Shown here: positions 1 to 11,430 of the stretch, one piece after another | Position numbering within the stretch: position 1 is the first letter of the stretch | Layout: each line of letters starts with the position of its first letter | Assembly (NCBI GenBank): GCA_008828725.1 | Contig: MEHQ01004429.1 | Span: 674,803 to 738,802 of the forward strand | Direction of reading: 5' to 3' | Length of the DNA stretch: 64,000 nucleotides | Origin: Saccharina japonica | Taxonomy: Eukaryota > Sar > Phaeophyceae > Laminariales > Laminariaceae | Position numbers and translations under genes: made by a program | Notes under the pieces: generated by a model | What the model saw: the letters and a program-made list of their open reading frames with translations, nothing else | The model's database searches: none | Told to the model about the DNA's origin: nothing

Positions 1-1553
1 GGGCGCCGCCTGCGCACCGTGCGAGCGCGCCCAGAGCAAGAAGTAGCCCACCCGCTTCTCAACCTTTCCCAGCTCTCTCGCCGCTCTCCTCTGGCCTTTC
101 TTGGCATGGACGGGTCGAGCCGGGTTGGAGGGGGCGAGGGTGCGACCGGCGGCCTCGAACATCCCCCAGGCGTCTTGAAACGCGCAGATCAGCTTACGGG
201 GGGGGGGGAGCATCACGCAGAGTATTTTTGAAGGGGAGGGGGAGACTGGACGGACGACACACAAGCTACACGGCAGCCGCTTCACTCTTTCGATCAACAC
301 ACACCCCATCCCCACCCCCAACCACAACCCAACTCCACCTCCCAACCCCAACCTCACTAACCTGCCGCAGCGATTCCGCGTATCCCCTGAACCCCGCGCC
401 CTCCCCCTCCACCGCGCGCTCGACGCATCGTGCCAGCGCCTGCCCCACCGTGGCAGGCGTCGCCCTGTCCTTCAAAACCGGGGACGCTGCTACGAAGGCC
501 AGAGACGCCCCCACCGGGTCGGAGCACCAGCAGCCATTGTACAGCCGCACCGCGAGCACGTAAGCGTAGGCGAGGTCGGCCGCGAGGGAAGGAAGGGCGG
601 GGGAGGGCTTCATCGCACAGAGCGTCGAGAAGTCGGGCGCCATGCAGGCCTGGTTTTGCAGAGAGGCAAACGAGTGCCGCGTGCACTCCTCCTCCTCCTG
701 CTGCTGCTGCTGCTGCTGCTGCGGCTTATCTCCTTCCTTCTCCTCCCCCCCTCCCCTCCCGTTCTCCACCCCCTCCTTCTCTTTAGTCTCCCTCCGTTCC
801 TTGTCCTTCTTATTCTCCCGCCCATTCTCCTCCTCCTCTAGAGCTCCTCTCTGTTCGCCCGAGTGCGCCACAGCACTGGCCACTGCAGCAATCACGCTAA
901 CACCGCCACCGCCACCACCGCCATCACCACCACCACCACCACCACCGTTACCCGTCAAGTCCAACACCGGCTGCTTCTGCCGCCGCTTCTGCTGCGACTG
1001 CGGCTGCTGCTGTTGCTTCTGCTGCTTCTCCTCGCTTTCCTCCTCCGGCGTGGGCGGTTGCGTTAGCGAGCACGAGCCCGGAGCGCCGCCGCCGCCACCA
1101 CCAGCGAACGTCTTCACCACAAAACAGGGCGCGACAACCGCGGGCGGAAGCGAGTGCGTCGTGCGCCCCGTCACGACCTCCTGCACCCCTCCAGACTGCT
1201 CCCACCACGGCTCCCACGGGACGATAAGCTTGCCGAGCCGCCCGCTGGCCAGCTCCCTCAAGAACCGCGCCTTTTCCTCTTCCGTGAGAAGGTCAAGCGC
1301 CCCTTCGTCTCCCAGCGTTGGGCCTCCCAGCGCTGGCCCCCCGAGCGCTGGCCCTCCGAGCGCTGGCTCTCCGAGCGTCGGCCGTCCGAGCTTCGTCGAC
1401 CCTCCACGCCGCGGCTCTCTGACCCGCGGCTGTCCCGCTCGCTTCTCTTTCCCCCCCGCCGGTTTCAGCCGCGATTTTTTTACCTTTTTTTGTCCCCCTC
1501 CTCCTGCGGATTTTTCCACCACCACCAAGCCACCGCCGCCGTTGCTGGTGCCC

Positions 1554-1584
<31 letters not shown>

Positions 1585-4500
1585 TGCCGCGATCGCTGGC
1601 ATCGGCATCGGCGACAACAACGGCGGCAGAGGCGTTCTTGGGGTCCGGGAGAGCGGGGCCCGGAGGTAGAGCGCGGCGGTCGCGCTGTTCGCGCTGTTCG
1701 ATTGATAACGCCAAAGCTTCCAACCGTTTTTGGAGAGCCAGCTCCTGCTCCCGCTCCCGCCCCTCCTCCCCCCCCTCCTCTCCCTCCTCCTGCTCATCCT
1801 CCTGGTGGTACTGCTGTCCGCCTCGAATCCCTCTGACGGAGGCCGAGGTGGTGGTGTTGGGGGGGGGAGTTGTGGGAAACTCGTCCTCTCCGAGGCTGGA
1901 CCCCACTATTGTCGACTCCTCCTCCCCGTTGGTTTCGCAGGTTTTCCCGTCCAGCCGAATGCGTCTCAGGAGTTCCGTCATGCTTGCGCGGCGTCCTTCC
2001 TTGCCCCCGCCCCGTCCGTCCTCCCCCTCTCTCAACCGCGTTTCCCGCTCCACGTGGCCGCGAAAAAACGCCTCGGTACAGCCAGATCCATGCGTCTTGG
2101 TACATACGAAAATGTTTTTAATACCGGTATGTTTGCATCGGTCGGCCAGAGGATTTCGTGGTTTCCACATTTGATGGCGTGCGGTATGCATCATCACGCA
2201 CGTGACGTGAGCAAACGGGACGATAGGAAGGGGGGGGGAGGTAGGGGAGGGGAGGGGAGGGGGGGGAAGAGGGAGGGGAAAGGGACGGGTTAGTGTTCTT
2301 GGCTTGTCAGGTGAAGGTTTCCAAGAATGCGCAAAGCAGGACCAATACGTAAACGCTTGGTTTTTAGCGACCCAGGGATACCGATGAAACAACAACAAAA
2401 ATGGGGGAAATATCACCAGTCTGTGATGGGTGTGGGTGCGAGGATAACGAATATCATGCCGTCATATGTTGCGCGCAGCAGAGCGAAACACCATTATGTA
2501 TTGTGTTGCGCCCGTGTTGTTCAACCCCCTTGCATCGTTTTAGTCCGTCTATAACGGGGAACCATAGTAAATAAGACCAAATATTGTTATTATATTACGG
2601 GGGACCATTGTAAATAGGACCTCCGTTAAACACAAAACCCTCTATATTTCCCTATTTTTAGTGACCATATTTGGTCCCCTATTTAGGGCCCGTATTAACG
2701 AGTATAAAATAAATTCAATTTGGAAAAATAAAAATAAAAATTCGCTTTTCATTGGTTAACACACGCACCAGCACCAATTTTTATGCCCCAAGATCCTTAT
2801 CTTTGGTGCTGGTGCGTGTGTTGACCAATGAAAAGCGGATTTGACTTAAAAAAATTCCAAATTGAATTTTTTTCTTCTTCGTTAAAACGGGCCCTTACTA
2901 TAGTCCCCAGTAATAGTAAAAATAGATAAAAAAATACGAAGTATAGGTTCTTGGGTGTACCGTAGGTTCCTATTTACTGTAGTCTACTATAGTCCCCCGG
3001 TAATATTAAATATACAAGAACACTCAGCATTTACCAGCAGAGCCCCTTGCATTGTAGTCCCGTGTACTAGATGCACCAACGCTTGTCACACACCAGCAGC
3101 GCGGGCTGATTGGTGCGGATTATCATGTTATCGTCAATATGATACACGTTGTCTCCTTCCTTCATCCATGCGCAGGCAAAAACACGAGTGAGTATCGTCT
3201 TCTCACACGGTTGCTGTTGTCTGTATTATACGAACGTAGCAAAAAATGCTACTGCTGCATACAGCGGGCTCCCGGAGTACATAGTATAGGTAGCATCGGT
3301 ACGCAGTGATTATGGCATATATATACGTGGAAGCTCAAACCTACAGCAGCTGTACCGCGGGACCAGACATGCACACATGTATCACATCTGTTTTCCATGT
3401 GCTTCATTCAGTGCTATGGGAGGTTGCTATGGGAGGTCATCTCCCATATAGATTCAGTGGTAAATATCTGGCACAGCAGAGCCACAGCAAAACCACCCTT
3501 TTTTTTTTAACACGTGACCATTCCGGGCCCCCAAATATAGCCACCTTAAGCGACAAAAAAAACAATATCGCATCATGTCAACCTACTTGCACACCATGCA
3601 TTAAGAAAAAAAGGGTTCAATGCACAAAACTTTAAGCAGTTTAAAATATACCGGTACTATTTTTATACATACTCTTGGAAAACAAGTTTACAACATACAT
3701 ATTATATATACCAATACTATTTTTATACTCTGGGAAAACAAGCTGAGTGCGGGTGTTTCGTACATCTCCCTACGTTGCAGACACATCCCCCCTCCTCCAG
3801 CCCTCCGGGATGCTTGGCGTGGTACGATGCCGCGATCGCCATCTATCTATATATTTCCCATATTTTCCCCCTCTCCAGTCCTTGTGCGGTATAACACATC
3901 ACACCCCCCCCCGTCCATGTGCAAGTCCGCCTCACAGGCGGTTCTTAGCAGGATGTAGCTCACCCTCCATGCGACTCGGCCAGTACCTCACGGCGCTTCG
4001 CGCTCGGGGCAAGCAATGTCTGCCTGGTTGGTGAAAACCCAACGTGCTCCGTCCCGGCATTGTAGGGATGCGAGGGTCTATGGTCATACGACTACGGCCG
4101 TGCACGACATGAGTACACCCCCCCCTCCCCCGCCCAACTGGAAGGGGACAAGAAAAACAATTCGTTGCAATTCGTTTTAGTGTAATATCTGTATGTGAAA
4201 AAAAAACGCTGTGCACACGCCTTCCCAACGCCACACGAGAACCACTATGGTCGGAAAAATAAGGAACACTTGGTTTTACGAGTATTTCCACCCAGAGCGA
4301 TTCAACGCCCACGCGGTTTTGCTAAGATAACCACGGCGACATCGCAACCTATTTGCGTATAAACATACTGAAGTATATATGGGGGGAAAAAAAATGAACT
4401 GAGCGTATAAATATCTGTATGGGGAAAAAAAAACGTACTGAGCGCCCGAAAGTTAGAGGTGCTCTATTCGGAGTCGTAGGGAGGAACGGCGGTGCTCCGT

Positions 4501-7500
4501 CTTGAAAGGGGGGAGTGGTCAATGACAATGTCACTACGAAAGGCAAGCAAAAAATGAGTGCGCCCTCCCCCCTCCCCTCCCTTCCCTCCCCCGCGCACTA
4601 ACGTTTCGTTTCTTCCTGCCCGTCGCGTGCGACGCTGCATTGTATCTCTGCACGCTCTCGTTATCAACGTACAGCATGTTTTTTTTTTTTTTTTTTGAGG
4701 AAATACTGTTCTGTAGTGCGGAATATCAACCATTCGAAAATGTCAAATAATTCTATATCTCATTATGGGGAAGGTGGACCGAGTCGTGAAACTTTCACAG
4801 GCGGGTGATCTATGATACCATTATGTCCCATAAATTAAGCACCACTTTGTATACTAATATTGAACACATACGTTGCTTATATTTCGGGACAAAGTGGTAC
4901 AGAATAGTGGGGGGTCACGGTTTAAGAGAGGAGTTGTATTGAAACCCCTTCTAGAAGTGGGACTGCACTCCCGACGCGGGGACAAAAAAGACTTGAAATT
5001 AGAGTCAGATCTAGGTTTCTGAGTGGGAGGGGGATAGCGTTTAATGTGAAGACAACAACAACAGCAGTAGTGCAGTACTATTACGGAAGACCATAGTAAA
5101 TAGTAAATAGGGCCTACGGTAAAAGTAAATTAGGACCTACGGTAGACACAAAACCCCATATATTTCCCTATTTTTGCTGACAAAATATTGGTCCTATTTA
5201 CTAGTATTTACTATGGCCCCCCGTAACAAAAGGCTTACAATAACTTCTAACCCCTTTGGGACCCCTTTTAACCCCTTTAGCACTGCAGTCCCGTTTTGGG
5301 GACACACCACTCTAATTCTAGGTAATTTTTCCCCAAAACGGGACTCCAGTCCTATAAGGGTTCAGGGCTGTGAGGGACCCTTTATAAGGGATAGTGACCA
5401 AAACAACCATACGAAGGGCTGTGAGGGACCCTTTATAAGGGATAGTGACCAAAAACAACCATACGAGTAGCTTTGTGGCGTTATTAACCGTCTACCAGCA
5501 GCGTGGGCGCCTATCATAGCAGTACGGGAAGAAGGGTCATGTTGCACGCAGAGTGGCGCAGTACCGCTCTTCAACCGATATCATAGCTCTTAAACCGTGA
5601 CCCCCACGGTAATATGATATACGCAAGAGTGGTGCCGCTCATGCATGTTATAAAAGTACGCTCATGCATGTCATAAAAAGTACACAAAAAAAAAATAGTG
5701 GCGTGTTAGGAAAAAACATTNGATGCTGCTGTAGTCGAATGGAGATTGCGGGCGTGTAGTTCAGTTTCGGACACGCATAACATGTTGTAGGGATTTTAGG
5801 TGTACCTCTTCGGACTTGTGTATCCTTCCCCTCCTAAGTGTGCGTGTTCTTTAGGATTCTCTGATGGCTCTTCAGCACTTTTGTGACCACGGGCCGTGAT
5901 CTTGCTAGATCAGACTATAGGGATTAGCAACTGAAACGAGTTTAATGTGAAGACAACAACAACAGCAGTAGTGCAGTACTATTACGGAAGACCATAGTAA
6001 ATAGTGAATAGGGCCTACGGTAAAAGTAAATTAGGACCTACGGTAGACACAAAACCCCATATATTTGCCTATTTTTGCTGACAAAATATGGTCCTATTTA
6101 CTAGTATTTACTATGGCCCCCCGTAACAAAAGGCTTACAATAACTTCTAACCCCTTTGGGACCCCTTTTAACCCCTTTAGCACTGCAGTCCCGTTTTGGG
6201 GACACACCACTCTAATTCTAGGTAATTTTTCCCCAAAACGGGACTCCAGTCCTATACGAGGGTTCAGGGCTGTGAGGGACCCTTTATAAGGGATAGTGAC
6301 CAAAACAACCATACGAAGGGCTGTGAGGGACCCTTTATAAGGGATAGTGACCAAAAACAACCATACGAGTAGCTTTGTGGCGTTATTAACCGTCTACCAG
6401 CAGCGTGGGCGCCTATCATAGCAGTACGGGAAGAAGGGTCATGTTGCACGCAGAGTGGCGCAGTACCGCTCTTCAACCGATATCATAGCTCTTAAACCGT
6501 GACCCCCACGGTAATATGATATACGCAAGAGTGGTGCCGCTCATGCATGTTATAAAAGTACGCTCATGCATGTCATAAAAAGTACACAAAAAAAAAATAG
6601 TGGCGTGTTAGGAAAAAAACATTCAGACATACATACAATACAATACAAATCATAGGAGTACGGAAGGTCAGGTTGAATGAAACAAACCCCAGAGGTTTGT
6701 GGAGCTATACATTGAATCTACAGCCTAGCATGGGGGGCCCATGGCAAATAGGACCAATTCTTGTTAGTAAAAATAGTAAAAATATACCAGGTATACGTTT
6801 TTGTCTGTACCGTAGGTTCTGTTTACTATAGGTCCCCCGTAACACACAGTAGATAGGTGGAGTGATTCACTGACAGGAGATCGTAGCGTGGTGGATAAGC
6901 AGGCGGACGATCAATCGCAGAGTGGCACCGCTCACGCTCATCATGTATGTTCTTCTGCTGGGGGTGAAAGCGTGTGAAACAAACACTCTCATGTTGGAAG
7001 AGGTCGAACGAAAAACAATTTTCTGGGGGGGGGTGTCTGCTCGTTGCGATATATCGAATCTCCATATTGGAGGCGTGATTGGGTAGAGGGGGGGATAGGG
7101 GCTATATTCAAAGTGTCAACCCGTTTCACATGATGGGGTTTATGGTACAAAAAACCGGTCGTCCCGGTAGACTAGTGGTCAGCTTCAAAGGCTACTGGCA
7201 TTGGTACCCGAGTTCAAATCCCACCGTACCTGGTATGAGTTTTTACTTTATTTGAAAAAACAAGAAAGGAACCAATTGCTGAGAGAGCGCCTTCGTGGCG
7301 TGGGTAGGCGGAATCCGACGCAAGTCGACGAGGGAAGAAAGTGCTGAAATCTTCTCGCGATACAAATGCAAGGCACGTACCGTAGGAGAAGAGCCTACTT
7401 AATGGCCCCGGATCTGAGTTACGACTAAGAGGGAGAGGGAAAAACAGGGCGAAGATAATAAATGGGATGAACAAGAAAAAGAAAAAAAACGACGTGGTGG

Positions 7501-10500
7501 CTTGTGATAAAAGCACGAACCGGAGGCTCATTCGTACGAATCTCGCGTTTCTTTCGCCCTCTTGAATACGGTTCGTAGTCAGTGGCAGGTGGCAGGCAAT
7601 TGCAGTCAGTACAGCAGCAGTGGGCAGTCGAGCGGTATTCATACCATTAATACTGCTGCACAAAAAAAGTAACCACAAAAAATCTTTCCGCCCGTATCGA
7701 CAGCAACAGCAGCAGTCAGTCAAGGCGTCAAGACTTTTTAGTAGAACGGTTTTACTTTTACTTTCACTTTTATTTTTTACGGGTAGCACGACCAGCGACA
7801 CGACAGAAACAATACAGTATAAATAGTAGCGGTCCCTTCATAATGCCGGTTGAGTAGCGCCGGTTGCCCGCTATAGTGCTGTGGAATCGCTTGGCACATA
7901 TGAAATGCACCAGAGTATGGCAGTGTGCGGAGTAGTACCTAGTGCCGGTATTGTTGGGTAGCGCATACCGCCACTATACAGAGACCACTACTGCTGGTAT
8001 GGACATTGTGGAAGAATCCAAGTTCCCTCGTACAAGTACAACATGCTCAAGCTCCCGAAGGTCGTAGACAGCAAGGGCTGATACTTCCGAGGGGGCATGG
8101 AGTGAATTGACACACGACACGAAGTGCACGAAGTGAGACGTGGAAGTGTGGAGGGCGTAAGCTTTATTTTGACCCATCCGACGGAGGATAAAAAAAAAAA
8201 AAAAAAAAAGTATGATACCATTCATAGTACAGCAATGCAAGCTGGTGAGATGCGAGTGCAAGGTGCCTGGTCAATTTTGGTTGATGGTAAAATATACCAC
8301 TCTGACCGTAAATATAAGGACCATTCCAATTACATCGTAATATACAAACGGTCCTTATAGTACGGGTCCGAGTGGTACCAGGTACCAGTATACCGGTACC
8401 CTTCGGTGTGAGGTATTAAATGGTCGATGCTAATGGTGGCTGCTACTCAGACGACGGCCGCGCATGTTTTTTGTGACTTGCACGTTTTTGGTGACTTGCA
8501 TGTTTATCTCTGATTCGCCTTTATTGTGATTTTTGTTTGCATGACTGCGATGATTGCGGGACCACTGCCTGTTTGCATGTGTGCTGACGGCATGATACAG
8601 CAGCAGCAGCAGCAGCAGCAGCAGGGTATACAGGCGGTAGAATATGCCACGCTCTGGATGTCTCTCTTCGTCGAACAGCCGCGCACACTATTCTGACACT
8701 TGTTCGAATTCCGAAACGCCTTCTGAAACCCCACATCCCTGCGGAAAGTAGTTACATGCCTGGCGGTACGACAGGGTACAGGCAGTAGACTGCCGCAGGC
8801 CTGGTACAGGGAGAATGCAAGTGCCTGCCCTCGACTACACTTACTTACGCTACTAACAGTGCACAAATGCGAACGGATAACATCCTACTGTAGATGATAC
8901 AGATGATACAGATCATCTACTGCTCTAGTTCCTCGCCTACCGTTATGAGTTGCTGCACAGGATCTGCGCAGTACAGATCCAACCCAGGAAACATGCGCTA
9001 TGCAGATCATGCAGAATATTCGGCTCTCACCCGGCAACATGACCCGTAGATCACAGGGATCAGGGATCTATCTACCCCGACAGACCCAGAGGATCAAGGA
9101 TCTGTCTGGTGTGGGCAATAGTGTCAACTGCCTCGACCACGGAGACAAACTACTTCACACCTCGAACAGATCATCTACAGATAGATCATCTACAGATAGA
9201 TCATTTAGATCCTAACGTGCCGTTATGTGCGGGATCTGTACAGTATAGATCCAATCCAGGAAGCACGTCCTAGATCATGCAGGTTATAAGGCTCCCACCC
9301 GCGGCAGCATGAGCTAGATCATACAGATCATACAGATCAGGAATCTGTCTTGTCCTGAAATGTTTAGATCATAAAGTGGGAATGATCTGTCAATGATCTG
9401 TCCTACAATAGGTGTGAACATGTGCACTGCTTGGTCTTGCGTACGTCATAGTGTGGCAGTAAAGAAGCCCCCTTTTTGTCCAACTGCACGCAGGTCTCTG
9501 GGGACAAAATACTTGGACTTACGTAGTGTGGGATACATTTTGCAGTAAACAAAACAAAAAATGGAGACTTGTATGATATCATACCACGTATTCATAATAT
9601 GAAGGGCTTTGTTCTTCTTGGAAAACCAAGAAAAAAAAAGGCTCGCGCGCCTCAATATAAAATAAAATACTTATAAATACGTCAGCATTATATAGCATGG
9701 TCATCATGCACTCTGAGCACGAAACAGTGCGGGCGGCTTGCTGAGTTTCGTCAGGTGTCCCGACCAAAAAAATATGCAAGAGGTTGCTGTACGCTGCCGA
9801 CACGCGCGGGACATCATACTAACATGTCATCTTATTTACGGCTGTATTCTGTTATTATTCCATTTGCCAAATGTGCCGGATGAGTGCCAAAGTGTCAACA
9901 AGTCAACAACAAAAAAAATACGTAAGGAGATTGAGATGCTGCTGTACTGTAAGATACATATCGTACCTGGTACCGGTACTCGTAAGGCAGGGAGGGTCGT
10001 GCGGTCCGCATCTTGCTCGCATGCACGCACATGTTATACATGCACGCTTTGATTTGTACCAGGTAAAGTATACAGTAGTAGTACCAGGCACCGGTACCAA
10101 GTACCTGGTATGTATTATTATCTATATTAAAATTAATACCAGGTATGCATTACAGCAGCAGTAACTCTGTTGTACCCGCACGACTAGTGTTAGGCAAACC
10201 AGTGCACGGCGGTATGACAACTGACCGTACCCGTACACGTGGCGGCTAAAGACAATGACTTGATTCCACTCTAAATACTATTATTAATCCTGACAACTAG
10301 TCTATATTCGTACGTAGCTGTGATGGGGCAACCCCCTCTTATATCGTGGATTAGACGGGGAGGGCTAATCTGTGATATAAGGGGGCTCCTTCCGGGCTCG
10401 GGAGAAACAGCATACCAGTACGAGATACATGCACTACTCGTAGCATCGTCTAGAGGAGGAGGGTGCAGCGCGCACAGTCCGAACACGAAAGCGACCATGT

Positions 10501-11378
10501 TGGCGTCGACACGTACCAAGTACGCTTACGTACGAGTATAGGGGGCATCATTTTTGGGCCAAAACATATTGTTTTCACTGACGGGGCCCATGTGGAGTCA
10601 AGTCAGTCCACGCGGAAGTCAATGAACGGCAAAAAAAAACGCTAACCTTAGTCGTGTAACACCAATATAGCAGCAGTGTGTGTGTTCTTCGCATGAAACC
10701 GTTCTTTCTATGTAAGCACCCGTCGTAAATACACCTACTGTATGTTAGTTTGACTCATCGGACCATCCTTTGGTCGGCGGGTCTCTCCCGCCTCTGACCG
10801 CCTTTCCACGCGGTTTCTTTCGCTGAGGCGTGGCCCGCCTCGCCTGCAACGGCCGGCTTCGCGGATACAAAGTGACTGCTGCTGTAGCGGTACGAGCAGA
10901 TTGTGCCCGCAAAGTGGGTATGTACCGTTACGATACAAAGGTCGTCGTCTTCTTTCGTGTGTGTGTGTGTGTTTTTTTTTTCACTTTTAGACGTACTGCT
11001 AACTGTATGCTCATCGAACTCAATTTATACACTGCTCGTACGTATCAAGTCTGGTCTGTTTTCGTCTGTTTCGTGTACCGCCAGAGGTACTCCTGTATTT
11101 ATATGATACTACCAATAGCAATGATAGAGGATACCAGGCATGACGCAACATGTACGACGGAAGACTGCTACGTACTGCTTGCTGCTTGCTGTCGTTATAC
11201 TCTCGGGCTATCACACGTAAATATTTAGTAGTCTACGTATGTCTTTCTGCATTATGTTTTCGCCTTCCGGTGTCTCATACCAGTATATACAGGGTAGGGG
11301 CGATCTATCACGTCGACGATCTACGCTTAACGGCGAGCGGGCAGGTGTAAGTCCGTTGACTTAAGAACTAGTATCGGG

Positions 11379-11430
<52 letters not shown>

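Noticed and set aside
642..2174. Long plus-strand frame rich in Ser, Pro and Cys
   Set aside because: It is the opposite-strand shadow of ZNHIT2 exon 2. The minus frame has conserved ZNHIT2 blocks and in-phase splice sites; the plus frame is only homopolymers.
4085..4125. R1 end (CTACGGCCAT-like) as a 5S rRNA fragment
   Set aside because: Only about ten bases agree with a 5S start and the flanking sequence does not continue as 5S; no internal control region is present.
5039..6623. Pair of LTRs of a short retrotransposon
   Set aside because: The units do not start TG and end CA, there is no primer-binding site or polypurine tract, and the 219-bp interior is non-coding.
7160..7235. Functional tRNA gene
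   Set aside because: A and B boxes are present, but no acceptor stem closes and the same head with the same 250-bp tail recurs at other sites, so it is a SINE.
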